Source: Fimbriimonadaceae bacterium (GTDB lineage Bacteria > Armatimonadota > UBA10988). From it: a DNA stretch of 64,000 nt. Location of the stretch: assembly GCA_020850355.1 (NCBI GenBank), contig JADZEX010000014.1, positions 62,001-126,000 on the forward strand. The letters are read 5' to 3'. The notes below the pieces were generated by a model. That model saw only the letters and a list, made by a program, of their open reading frames with translations, had not been told where the DNA came from and made no database searches. The translations under genes were made by a program, and so were the position numbers. Shown here in pieces: positions 24,184 to 33,025 of the stretch; position 1 is the stretch's first letter, and each line of letters starts with the position of its first letter.

Positions 24184-26466
24184 ATGACCGCCTGGCTGGT
24201 GTTGCTGCCGTGGCTGCTGACCCCGCTGCCGGTGCCGAACGCCGGGTTGGAGGAGGCCGCCGCCAACGGCGCGGCGCCGGCCGGCTGGCAGATCACCTTC
24301 CCTGATGGGGCGCAGCACGTCTGGGACAGCACGGTCGCCCACGGCGGGCAGCGCAGTCTGCGGGTCAGCGCGGCCGACGCCGCGAAGCTGGCGCCGAACG
24401 TGGCCGCCTGGCGCTGCAGCCTGCCCGCGCCGGGCGTGGGCGAGTGGGTCCTGTCGCTGTGGGTCCGGGGCCAGGACCTGCCGGCCGGCGGCATGGTGCG
24501 GGTGCGGCCCCTCAACGCTGCCAACGAACCGCTTGGAAACTTCGGATTCCCGACCGCTCGCGGCACCTTCGAGTGGCGCCGGCAGCACTGCCGCTTCACG
24601 CTGAGCGCCGAGACGCAGACCATCGAGCTGGTGCTGGGCCTGCAAAAGGCGACCGGCACGGTCTGGTTCGACGACCTGGCGCTGCACAGCGCGGCCAGCG
24701 CGGCGGAGGTCGTCGGCCGCGCCGAGTTCAGCCCGGCCGAGGCCTTGCCGGTCAAGAGCGAACAGCGCCTCAGCGTCACCTGGACCGCCGGCAGCGATGG
24801 CCTGCAGCCGGGCGGCAGCCTGCTGATCGAGGCGCCGTCCTGGCGGGAGCAGCGCAACTGGTACCAGGTGCGGGAGCTGCAGGCGACCTGCAGCCGCGCC
24901 GGCGCGCGGCTGACGCTGCAACGCGGCCGACTGCAGAACCAGACCTGGCCGCCCGCCTGGGTCGGCGGGCTGGCCAGCCTCACCCTGGCGGCCGATAGCG
25001 TGGCCTTGAGGCATGGCGACCGGGTGACCGTGGCCTGGACCATCACCACCGCCACGGTGCTGACCGAAGGGGCCAGCTTTGAGGTCAGTGTCGCCGCCAG
25101 CGCCGACGCGCCTGCCAATCTGGTCGGCCGGCACCGCTGGGAGCTGGCCGGCGGCCCAGCGGTGCGGCTCAACGTCACGGCCACCCCAACGCCGTTGCCC
25201 GGCGCCCCGGCGCGAGTCAGCATCGCCGCCTTCGACGCCCTCGACAACCCCGCGGCGGCCTTCAGCGGCAAGGTCACGCTGAGTCTCGAGGGCGGCCCCA
25301 GCCCGCGGCCGACCGCGGTCGGCATCAGCCCGGCCGACCAGGGCCGGGTCCGGCTGATCACCCAGTTTGCGCAGCCTGGCATCTACCGCGTCACGGCGCG
25401 CTGCGGCGAGGTGGCCGGTCGGTCGCACCCGATCTGGGTCAGCGCTGCCAACCAGCAGGGCATCTGGTTCGGCGATCTGCATGTCCACGGCGAGGCCTCG
25501 GCCGACGCCGTCGGGCCGCAACGCTACACCCACGTCTACGCGCGCGACTGCCTCGGGTTGGACTTCGCCGCGATCAGCGACCACGCCGCCCTGGGCCCGC
25601 CGTGGGAGCCCTGGCAGCGCACCAAGCAGGCCAACAACGCCGCCCGTGACGTGCCCTTCTACGACACCATCAACGGCTACGAGTTGAGCTTCCGCAACGG
25701 CCACAAGAACGTCTACTTCCCCGACGACGACCCGCCGTTCTTGAGCGGCACCAACACCAAGCTGTTGTGGCAGCAACTCGGAGGGCGCGAGGCGCTGACC
25801 ATTCCGCACACCCCCAACACCGACAGCGGCACGGCGCTCAACGCGCAGGGCGAGAAGGTCTGGACGACGATGGACTGGGCGCCGCGCAACGAGCAGTACC
25901 AGCGCGTGGTGGAGCTGGTGCAGGTCCGCAGCTCCTACGAACAGGACGCCCGGGATCCCAGCCTGCGGGTGACTCAAGGCGGCTTCAAGGCCTCGGTCCA
26001 AGACGCTCTGGCGCAGGGCCATACCCTCGGATTCATCGGCAGCACCGACACCCACGACGGGTTGCCCGGCAGCAAGCAGGGCTGGGCCGCGGTGGTGGCC
26101 CCGCGGCTGGAGCGCCGGGCGCTCTGGGAAGCGCTGCGCGACCGCCACTGCTACGCCACCAGCGGCGCGCGGATCTTGTTGCGGATGACGCTGAACGAGG
26201 CCGTGATGGGCCGTGAGCTGACCCTCCCCCGGACCACCCCACGCGAGGTGCGCTGCGAGGTGGTGGGCACCGCACCATTGCAGCGAATCGACCTGATTCG
26301 TGACGGTCAAGTGCTTACCAGCGCGTCGCCCGAGGGCGAGGCAGCGACGTTCCGGGCCTTCGATGACACGCCGCTCACGGCGCGGCGCTACTACTATCTG
26401 CGGGTGCTGCAACGCGACAGCCAGATGGCCTGGTCGTCGCCGGTCTGGGTGACCCCCCGGGGCTGA
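24184..26466 (+). CDS. DUF3604-type (PHP-like) secreted protein
   Basis: 760 residues with a short hydrophobic N-terminus (TAWLVLLPWLLTPLPV). Residues ~20-170 are a beta-sandwich resembling carbohydrate-binding modules; GIWFGDLHVHGEAS (about 428) and FAAISDHAALG (about 463) are the metal-site motifs of the DUF3604/PHP-type domain, with SYELSFRNGHKN, IPHTPNTDSG and GSTDTHDG further on. It is probably a metal-dependent hydrolase of an exported substrate; the substrate is unknown. It is 3 nt from the SDR gene and 10 nt from the GH5-like gene. Confidence 0.85.
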   Translation: MTAWLVLLPWLLTPLPVPNAGLEEAAANGAAPAGWQITFPDGAQHVWDSTVAHGGQRSLRVSAADAAKLAPNVAAWRCSLPAPGVGEWVLSLWVRGQDLPAGGMVRVRPLNAANEPLGNFGFPTARGTFEWRRQHCRFTLSAETQTIELVLGLQKATGTVWFDDLALHSAASAAEVVGRAEFSPAEALPVKSEQRLSVTWTAGSDGLQPGGSLLIEAPSWREQRNWYQVRELQATCSRAGARLTLQRGRLQNQTWPPAWVGGLASLTLAADSVALRHGDRVTVAWTITTATVLTEGASFEVSVAASADAPANLVGRHRWELAGGPAVRLNVTATPTPLPGAPARVSIAAFDALDNPAAAFSGKVTLSLEGGPSPRPTAVGISPADQGRVRLITQFAQPGIYRVTARCGEVAGRSHPIWVSAANQQGIWFGDLHVHGEASADAVGPQRYTHVYARDCLGLDFAAISDHAALGPPWEPWQRTKQANNAARDVPFYDTINGYELSFRNGHKNVYFPDDDPPFLSGTNTKLLWQQLGGREALTIPHTPNTDSGTALNAQGEKVWTTMDWAPRNEQYQRVVELVQVRSSYEQDARDPSLRVTQGGFKASVQDALAQGHTLGFIGSTDTHDGLPGSKQGWAAVVAPRLERRALWEALRDRHCYATSGARILLRMTLNEAVMGRELTLPRTTPREVRCEVVGTAPLQRIDLIRDGQVLTSASPEGEAATFRAFDDTPLTARRYYYLRVLQRDSQMAWSSPVWVTPRG

Positions 26467-26476
26467 GGAGTCGAGC

Positions 26477-29400
26477 ATGTGGCGCTGGCTGGCTGTCGTG
26501 TTGGTCCTACCGCTGGCGCTGCGCGCCGCCCCGGCGGAGCCGCTGCTGGTCGAGGACTTCGAGGGCGGGGTCGGTGCCTGGCAGCGGGTCGAGGGCACGC
26601 CGGGCACGCTGGTCGCCCGGGCCACCGCCGAGACCACCGCTGGGGCGGGCGCCCTGCAGGTGCAGTGGCCAGCGCTGCCGCAGTCGTGGGCGCATGTCCA
26701 GCGCGCCGTGCGGCCGGGTGAGTGGTCCGGGCAGGGCGGCGTGGCGTTGCGCTTCCGCCTGCGCGGCGACGGGTCGGGCGAGCGGCTGAACGTGATGTTC
26801 GGCAACTACGAGGCCAGGCCGGCCTTGATGTTCCGGGCCAGCGTGCTGCTCGACTTCACCGACGAGCGCGAGATCACCCTGCCGTTCGACTCCTTCGAGC
26901 CGGCCGGCCTGACCGCCGCGCTGAGCAACCTGGTGCTGCTGCAGTTCAACGTCAGCCAGAGCGCCAGGCCGGTCAGCCTGGTGATCGACGAGATTGCCAT
27001 CGTGCCTGGCCCGCAGGCCCCGGCCGTGGGCGACTACCACGACTACGATCTGGTCCCCACCGGCGGCTGGGAGTGCCCGGCGCCGGCCGGACTGCGGCTC
27101 GACCCGCTGGGTGGGCTGCTGGAGCCGGTGACCCTCCCGGCCACCATCCACGGGATCGCCAACCACCGCGACTTGCACAACCCGCTGCGCTTCGAAGCCA
27201 CCTGGCCCGCCGCGGGCAGCTTCGGGGTGTTGGTCGGCAAGACCTCGGGCTACGGCGGCTCGCGGCTGATCCTGAAGATCGACGGGCGCGAGGCCCGGCG
27301 GTGGGACTTCCCGGGGACCACCGAGACCGCCCTGACGCAGTACCAGGGCTGGTACCAGGTGCCGGTGCCCGCTGGGTCGAGCTCCGTGCAGATCGACAAC
27401 GACGGGCAGGACTGGCTGGCCATCGAGCGGATCCGCTTTGGCAACCTGCTCGGGGTGGGCGCGCGCATCGTGCGGCAGGGGCCGGCCCTGGAAGTTCGTT
27501 TCAGCCAGCCGGAGGCCGCCGTCGGGCTGCAGCTCAACGCCGCACTGGCTGGCCGTGAGCTGCCCCTGACGGCCGTTGCGCCGGGCCTGCTGCGGGCCGC
27601 GTTCCCGACCGACGTCGCCGGCAGCGGCACCTGGCCGGTCAGCGTGACCGCCCAGCGCGACGGCCGCACCGTGCTCAACCAGCAGTTGACGGTCGACCTG
27701 AGCGGGCCGCGGCTGCGGTTGCAGCGGATTGCCTGGCCGACCGCCGAGCCGGTCGAGGCGGTCGTGCGGTACGCCAACCGCGCCGACGTGCCGCTGGCCG
27801 GGGCCACGCTGACCGGCACCTGGCAGGGCCAGCCATTGACCCTGACCGACCGCGGCGAGGGCCTCTACGGCGCCAAACTGGGGACCTTGGCAGCGGGAGT
27901 CTACGACCTGCCGGTGCAGGTCGCCGGCGGCCCGGCGCGGGCGCTGCGGCTGGTGGTCTACGACCCCACGGCGACGCGGCCCGGGAGCCTGGTGCGCCTG
28001 ACCCCCGGCGGCGGCTTCGAAGACTCCGCTGGCCGGCCGGCCTGGCCCTGGGGCTACGCCACCATCGGCATCTTCGCCCCCGACGCGGAGTTCGTCGAGC
28101 GGCCGGCGGGGCCGTCGAACTGGACTCAGGCCGACCCGGCGGCGCTGCGTGACTGGCTGGCCCTGCTGCGCGCCTACGGCGTCAACGTCGTGCGGTTCGG
28201 CGTCAACGTCGACAGCCGCGGCGTCGGCGGCGACCAGGGCGGTCGCGCCAACCCGGCGGTGCTCGACCGGCTGGCCGAGCTGCTCGACATCCTGGGTACC
28301 CTCAACATGCGGGCGATCCCAGTGCTGTGGTGGGGGCACTACCGCAACTTCAGCTTCCAGGGCATCCCGGCCTACGACAAGCTGATCGGCAAGCAGGCCG
28401 ACTGGTTCACCAACGCGGCGGCGCTGGCGCTGCAGCAGCAGTACGTGCGGGAGGTCGTCAGCCGCTTCACCGGCGACCCGCGGGTGTTTGCCTGGGAGGT
28501 GATGAACGAGACCTATCGCGCTGGCGATGACCTGCCGGCGGCCGTGCGCTGGACCAACGCCATCGTCGAGACCATTCGGGCCGCCTCGCCGGAGCATCTG
28601 ATCACCACCAGTGCGGCCGAGGCGACGCCGGGGCCGGAGGTCGCCTGGATGCGCGGCGGGACCTTCGACTTCTTCAACTGGCACGCCTACCCGACCTACC
28701 CCGACTACGGCGCCTGGCGCCGGCTGGTGCGGCCCGAGCAGTCGCGCGAGATGGGCCTCTACGCGGCGGTGATGGCCCGCCTGCAACGCTTCGGCGGGCG
28801 GCCCAGCGTGCTGGGCGAAGTCGGCAACGACCGGCTGCGTGAGCTGAGCTACCCCGAGATGCGGACTCTGTTGACCCGCGACGGGCTCTGGCTGGCCTGC
28901 TGCGCCGGGTCGCCCGGGGGGATCACCTGGGACGCCATCGCCGACCTGCGGGAGGTCGACGTGATCAGCCGCCTGGCCGCCGCGGTGCGGTGGGACCAGT
29001 TGCCACCCGACCCGGCCCCGCTGGCGGTCCGGCTGAGCGACCTCGAGGCCGATCTGCACGACGCCGTCGAGTACACCGCCTGGTCGCTGCGCAGCGGCGT
29101 GCCGGTCGACTTCCTGAGTTCCGACGAGCCGAAGGCCGCCGACCAGAGCGTGCTGCCGACCGGCTTTGTGACACCCAATCCGGCGCCCAAACCGCTGGTC
29201 GCCGCCGCGCCCGGCTATGAGGTGGCGGTGCGCAGTGCCGCCGGCGGGCGCTACGTGCTGGCGTACCTGCGCAACGTCGCCGGGGCGCTGCCGCAGAACG
29301 TCCGGCTGCGCACCGCCCGCGCCGCCTGGCTGCGCTTTGCTCCGCCCGAACGCGGCAGCCTGCAGGTCTGGGACCTGGACACCCGGCAGCCGGTGCAGCA

Positions 29401-29482
29401 GGCCACGGTCGACACGCCGCAGAACCTGAGCCTCGGCACCACCGACCACGACTTCGCATTGCTCTTCCAGCCAGCCCGGTAG
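26477..29482 (+). CDS. secreted GH5-like glycoside hydrolase with N-terminal modules
   Basis: 1001 residues. Signal peptide MWRWLAVVLVLPLALRAAPA; ~20-170 and ~180-330 are beta-sandwich modules likely to bind carbohydrate; ~500-840 is a TIM-barrel domain. VFAWEVMNET (about 670) holds the acid/base Glu and PSVLGEVGND (about 776) the nucleophile Glu expected in clan GH-A. The C-terminal ~150 residues look like a further beta domain. Substrate is probably a beta-glycan such as mannan or cellulose, not decidable here. GGAG precedes the ATG at 26477, and the gene follows the DUF3604 gene closely. Confidence 0.82.
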   Translation: MWRWLAVVLVLPLALRAAPAEPLLVEDFEGGVGAWQRVEGTPGTLVARATAETTAGAGALQVQWPALPQSWAHVQRAVRPGEWSGQGGVALRFRLRGDGSGERLNVMFGNYEARPALMFRASVLLDFTDEREITLPFDSFEPAGLTAALSNLVLLQFNVSQSARPVSLVIDEIAIVPGPQAPAVGDYHDYDLVPTGGWECPAPAGLRLDPLGGLLEPVTLPATIHGIANHRDLHNPLRFEATWPAAGSFGVLVGKTSGYGGSRLILKIDGREARRWDFPGTTETALTQYQGWYQVPVPAGSSSVQIDNDGQDWLAIERIRFGNLLGVGARIVRQGPALEVRFSQPEAAVGLQLNAALAGRELPLTAVAPGLLRAAFPTDVAGSGTWPVSVTAQRDGRTVLNQQLTVDLSGPRLRLQRIAWPTAEPVEAVVRYANRADVPLAGATLTGTWQGQPLTLTDRGEGLYGAKLGTLAAGVYDLPVQVAGGPARALRLVVYDPTATRPGSLVRLTPGGGFEDSAGRPAWPWGYATIGIFAPDAEFVERPAGPSNWTQADPAALRDWLALLRAYGVNVVRFGVNVDSRGVGGDQGGRANPAVLDRLAELLDILGTLNMRAIPVLWWGHYRNFSFQGIPAYDKLIGKQADWFTNAAALALQQQYVREVVSRFTGDPRVFAWEVMNETYRAGDDLPAAVRWTNAIVETIRAASPEHLITTSAAEATPGPEVAWMRGGTFDFFNWHAYPTYPDYGAWRRLVRPEQSREMGLYAAVMARLQRFGGRPSVLGEVGNDRLRELSYPEMRTLLTRDGLWLACCAGSPGGITWDAIADLREVDVISRLAAAVRWDQLPPDPAPLAVRLSDLEADLHDAVEYTAWSLRSGVPVDFLSSDEPKAADQSVLPTGFVTPNPAPKPLVAAAPGYEVAVRSAAGGRYVLAYLRNVAGALPQNVRLRTARAAWLRFAPPERGSLQVWDLDTRQPVQQATVDTPQNLSLGTTDHDFALLFQPAR

Positions 29483-29503
29483 CGGCCGGCCAGCGCTGGC
29501 GGC

Positions 29504-29533
29504 AGGAGGTTCCGCGCGGCGCGTGGCGAAGCG
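29504..29533 (+). promoter_or_regulatory. two-block leader element, N17 variant
   Basis: AGGAG (29504-29508), 17 nt, GCGAA (29526-29530). Spacing and block 1 differ from the exact copies. It ends 21 nt before the HD-protein ATG. Confidence 0.4.
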
Positions 29534-29551
29534 GTACCGCACGAGGTGAGC

Positions 29552-30106
29552 ATGAGCCCTGTCGAGGCGTTGGCGTTGCAGCACGCCTGGGTGACCGGCG
29601 ATTCGCTGCGCAAACACATGCTGGCGGTGGCGACCTGTCTGCGGGCCTACGCGCCGCACTACGGCGGCGACCCCGACCTGTGGGAGACCGTCGGCCTGCT
29701 GCACGACTTCGACTACGAGCGGCATCCCAGCCTCGCCGAGCACCCCCTGGTGGGCGTCGCCGAGTTGCGCCGGCGGGGCGTCGACGAGGTAATCTGCCGG
29801 GCGGTGCTGAGCCACGCCGACCACGCCGACTGCCCGCGGGTCAGCGATCTGGAGAAGTGCCTCTACGCCTGCGACGAGCTGGCCGGTTTCCTGGTGGCGG
29901 TCGCCCTGCTGCGGCCCGAGCAGCTTGCCGGGATGGGCGTTAGCAGCGTCAAGAAGAAGCTCAAGACGAAGGCCTTCGCGGCCAATGTCAGCCGCGACGA
30001 CATCGCTCGTGGCGCCGCGGAGCTGGGCGTCGACCTGGACAGTCACATCGCCTGCTGCATCGCGGCGCTGCAAACGCGGGCGGCTGAGCTGGGGTTGGCC
30101 GGATGA
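29552..30106 (+). CDS. HD-domain phosphohydrolase-like protein
   Basis: 184 residues from the ATG at 29552, which has GAGG 5 nt upstream; a GTG two codons earlier is possible. HD metal ligands appear as RKHMLAVA (His), LLHDFDYE (His-Asp) and VLSHADH (His), ending with CLYACDELAG (Asp). Such single-domain HD proteins hydrolyse phosphate esters of nucleotides or small metabolites; the substrate is unknown. Its stop overlaps the acyl-kinase-like gene (ATGA), suggesting the two act on the same phosphorylated compound. Confidence 0.8.
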   Translation: MSPVEALALQHAWVTGDSLRKHMLAVATCLRAYAPHYGGDPDLWETVGLLHDFDYERHPSLAEHPLVGVAELRRRGVDEVICRAVLSHADHADCPRVSDLEKCLYACDELAGFLVAVALLRPEQLAGMGVSSVKKKLKTKAFAANVSRDDIARGAAELGVDLDSHIACCIAALQTRAAELGLAG

Positions 30107-31317
30107 AAATCCTGGTGGTCAACAGCGGCGGCTCGTCGCTGAAGTACAAGCTCTACGAGATGCCTGCCGAGAGCGTCATCGCGCAGGGGCATCTCGACCG
30201 GCTGGGCACCGACCGGGCGGTGCTGACGCACAAAGTGAGTATCGCCGGGCGGGTGGTGACGCGCGAACTGCGCGAGCCGGCGCCGGACCATCTGGCGGGC
30301 ATCAAGCTGATGCTCCGCGAGCTGTCCCGCGCGGGCGATGCGCCATTGGCGAGCCTCGCCGAGCTGGACGCCGTGGCGCACAAGCTGCCGCACGGCGGTG
30401 AGGTCAGCGGCGCGCAGGTGATTGGCCCGGCGGTTGAGGCGGCGCTGCAACGCTTCGCGGCGGTGGTGCCGGTCCACAACCCGCCGGTGCTGCGGGCGAT
30501 AGCGGCGTTCCGCGAGACGCTGCCGACCACACCGCAGTGCGGTACCTTCGAGACGCATTTCCACGCCACCCTGGAGCCGGCGGCCTACCGCTACGCGCTG
30601 CCGGAGAGCTGGTACACCGCCCACGGCATCCGGCGCTACGGGTTCCATAGCTGCTCGCACCGCTACACCGCCGGCCGGGTGGCGCAAATCCTGCGGCGGC
30701 CGCTCGATGAGCTGCGGCTGGTCGCCTGTCACCTCGGGTCGGGCACCAGTGTCTGCGGCATCCGGCACGGGCGGTCGGTCGAGATCTCGTCGGCCTTCAC
30801 CCCGCAGGCCGGCACGCCGATGTCGACCCGCCCCGGCGACTTCGACCCCTTCGTGCTGACCTACCTGTTGGAAAACACTGCCCTGACCGTGGCCGAGCTG
30901 AACCGCGAGCTGACCACGGCGGCGGGGCTGGCCGGCCTCAGCGGCGTCGGCGGCGACCTTCGCGACATCGAGCAGGCGGCGGCCCAGGGCGAGAGCGGGG
31001 CGAAGCTGGCGCTGGATGTCTTCGTCTGGAACATCCGCCGCTGGATCGGCGCCTGCCTGCTGGCCTGCGGCGGGGTCGACGTGATTTCGTTCACCGGCGG
31101 GATTGGCGAGAACGACCCGCTGCTGCGGCGACGGGTCTGCGCCGAGCTCGCCTGGCTGGGAGTCGAGCTGGACGAGCTGGCCAATCAGCGGGGTGGGGAG
31201 GGCATCATCTCGACCCCCCAGGCGGCGGTGCAGGTGGTCTGTGTGGCGGTCGACGAAGAGATTGTAGTGGCCCGCGACGCCTACGAGTTGCTGGCCGTAG
31301 GAGCAGCGAACGGATGA
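30103..31317 (+). CDS. acetate/butyrate kinase-fold protein, divergent
   Basis: 404 residues, ASKHA acetokinase fold. NSGGSSLK (7-14), VHNPPVL, YGFHSCSH (179-186) and SFTGGIGEND are retained. Compared with acetate kinase, HRVVHGG is AHKLPHGG (Lys94 for Arg), the catalytic FDTAFH is FETHFH (Glu150 for Asp), HLGNGAS is HLGSGTS (Ser213 for Asn) and the DTSMG segment is EISSA; Arg of STRPGD is kept. These changes suggest a different acyl or carboxylate substrate or lost activity. It is coupled to HD and FAH genes by 4-nt overlaps. No phosphotransacetylase is in the window. Confidence 0.75.
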   Translation: MKILVVNSGGSSLKYKLYEMPAESVIAQGHLDRLGTDRAVLTHKVSIAGRVVTRELREPAPDHLAGIKLMLRELSRAGDAPLASLAELDAVAHKLPHGGEVSGAQVIGPAVEAALQRFAAVVPVHNPPVLRAIAAFRETLPTTPQCGTFETHFHATLEPAAYRYALPESWYTAHGIRRYGFHSCSHRYTAGRVAQILRRPLDELRLVACHLGSGTSVCGIRHGRSVEISSAFTPQAGTPMSTRPGDFDPFVLTYLLENTALTVAELNRELTTAAGLAGLSGVGGDLRDIEQAAAQGESGAKLALDVFVWNIRRWIGACLLACGGVDVISFTGGIGENDPLLRRRVCAELAWLGVELDELANQRGGEGIISTPQAAVQVVCVAVDEEIVVARDAYELLAVGAANG

Positions 31318-32234
31318 AACTGGCGACCTTCAGCGCGGCCGGGCGGACCCGGCTGGGTGCTCTGCGGGGCGACCGCTGGATCGACCTCAACGCCGCGGCG
31401 CAGTTGGCGGCCGACGCGCCGCAGACCGTGGCGGACAGCCTGCGCGAGTTGCTGGCCGGCGGTGAACCCGCGCTGGCCCGGGCCGCGGCCGCGCTGGCGG
31501 CGGTGGACGCCGCGGATCCGCCGGCGTTGGCCGGAGTGGCCTTCCGCCGCGACGAGATCACGCTGCTGCCGCCGATTCCCGACCCCAGCAAGATCCTGGC
31601 GATCGGCCAGAACTACCGCGACCCCTGCGCCGAGCAGAACGTCCCGGTGCCCGAGGCGCTGGCCCTGTTCGCGAAGTACCCGTCGGCACTGGTCGGCGAC
31701 GGGCAGCCGATTCGGCTGCCGCCGGTGGCGCTGACGCAGCAGGTCGACTACGAGGCCGAGCTGGCCTTCGTGATTGGCCGCGGCGGCTGCAACATCCCGC
31801 TCGACGAGGCCTACGAGCACGTCGCCGGCTACACCATTTGCCACGACGTCTCGGCGCGCGATGTGCAGTTTGGCGACGGTGGCAAGCAGTGGGTCCACGG
31901 CAAGTCGTTCGACACCTTCTGCCCCCTCGGGCCGGTGCTGGTGACCCGCGACGAGCTGCCCGATCCCCACACGTTGGACATCTCGTTGGAGATCAACGGC
32001 GAGTGCCTGCAGCGCAGCAACACCCACAATCTGGTCTTCACGGTGCCCTTCCTGGTCAGCGAGCTGTCGCGCTCGCTGACGCTCTGCCCCGGCGACATCG
32101 TCACCACCGGCACGCCCGGCGGGGTCGGCTTCTTCCGCCAGCCGCAGCGCTTCCTGCGGCCGGGTGACGAGGTGATCGTGCGGATCGCCGGAATCGGCGA
32201 GCTGCGCAACCCGGTGATCGCCGGCTGCGGCTGA
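31314..32234 (+). CDS. fumarylacetoacetate hydrolase-family protein
   Basis: 306 residues, FAH fold. ILAIGQNYRD, VDYEAELAFVIG (two metal-ligand Glu), YTICHDVSARDVQ (Asp) and GDIVTTGTPGGVGFF are diagnostic. The family hydrolyses or decarboxylates beta-keto acids or related catabolic intermediates using Mg or Mn. The ATG overlaps the kinase stop. Coupling to the HD and kinase genes suggests an undescribed short catabolic module; the substrate is not identifiable. Confidence 0.88.
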   Translation: MKLATFSAAGRTRLGALRGDRWIDLNAAAQLAADAPQTVADSLRELLAGGEPALARAAAALAAVDAADPPALAGVAFRRDEITLLPPIPDPSKILAIGQNYRDPCAEQNVPVPEALALFAKYPSALVGDGQPIRLPPVALTQQVDYEAELAFVIGRGGCNIPLDEAYEHVAGYTICHDVSARDVQFGDGGKQWVHGKSFDTFCPLGPVLVTRDELPDPHTLDISLEINGECLQRSNTHNLVFTVPFLVSELSRSLTLCPGDIVTTGTPGGVGFFRQPQRFLRPGDEVIVRIAGIGELRNPVIAGCG

Positions 32235-32244
32235 GGGAGCCAAC

Positions 32245-32976
32245 ATGGACCTCGAGGTGTGGCGCTGCCAGGTGCTTGACCAGGCGGTGACCGACTTCTG
32301 TACCTGGCAGGGCTGGCCGCGCGACCGCTTCTTCGAGGCCGCGGCCCGTTGGGGCGAGGTCGGGCCGGCGCTCTGGGCCCAGAGCACGCCGACCACTTTC
32401 TACACCGGCTGGACCGCCGAGGCCGGACAGGTCGCCGTGGCGCGCAACCTGATCGATCAGGCCAGCCGCCTGTACCTGTTCGATCTGCTGCAGCGGATCA
32501 TCACGCAGGCAGGCCGGCCGGAGGCCTACCTCGACTACGGTTGCGGCTCGGGGCTGTTGAGCTACAGCTTCCTCGACCAGCTCGGCGATGCCGTGTTGTG
32601 CGATGTGCCGAACAGCAACCAGGAGTTCCTGCGCTGGCGGTTGGCCCACCACCAGCAGCGCAACGCCGCCGCCGTCACGCCCGAGGAGGCCGCCGCACTG
32701 CCGGAGCAGACCTTCACGCTGGTCGTCTGCATCGATGTGCTGGAGCACCTCGCCGAGCCGACTGCGGTGTTGCAGCAACTGCACCGCCTGCTGCGGGTCG
32801 GCGGCCTGCTGCTGCACCGCTCGCCCTGGGCGCGCGACGACGAAGACCTCGACGAACACCTGCCCGAGGCGACGGCCGACTGGCACCGGCCCGGCGGCGG
32901 GCGCGACTTCCTGGCGCAGCATTTCCGGTGCGTGGTAGAGATTGAGAGCGGCGGGCTGTATCAGCGGATCAGTTGA
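32245..32976 (+). CDS. class I SAM-dependent methyltransferase
   Basis: 243 residues. YLDYGCGSGLLSYSFLD (about 93) is SAM motif I; FTLVVCIDVLEHLAEP is motif II/post-I and LLRVGGLLLHR resembles motif III. The N-terminus (about 1-80) is rich in Trp and Asp and may cap the active site. The acceptor is unknown. GGGAG precedes the ATG; it follows the FAH gene by 10 nt. Confidence 0.8.
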   Translation: MDLEVWRCQVLDQAVTDFCTWQGWPRDRFFEAAARWGEVGPALWAQSTPTTFYTGWTAEAGQVAVARNLIDQASRLYLFDLLQRIITQAGRPEAYLDYGCGSGLLSYSFLDQLGDAVLCDVPNSNQEFLRWRLAHHQQRNAAAVTPEEAAALPEQTFTLVVCIDVLEHLAEPTAVLQQLHRLLRVGGLLLHRSPWARDDEDLDEHLPEATADWHRPGGGRDFLAQHFRCVVEIESGGLYQRIS

Positions 32977-32980
32977 CGGC

Positions 32981-33007
32981 AGGCCCCGCGCCGCCGGCGC
33001 CGAAGCT
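32981..33007 (+). promoter_or_regulatory. two-block leader element, N14 copy
   Basis: AGGCC (32981-32985), 14 nt, CCGAA (33000-33004), ending 21 nt before the GH32-like ATG. Both blocks have one change from the exact consensus. Confidence 0.45.
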
Positions 33008-33025
33008 CGCCGCCGGAGTTGCACG

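Noticed and set aside
23329-30073. Very long open frames on the strand opposite the catabolic genes (over 1100 codons each)
   Set aside because: High-GC genes leave antisense frames open; these have Arg/Gly/Pro-rich, low-complexity translations and no start signals, while the opposite strand encodes recognisable families.
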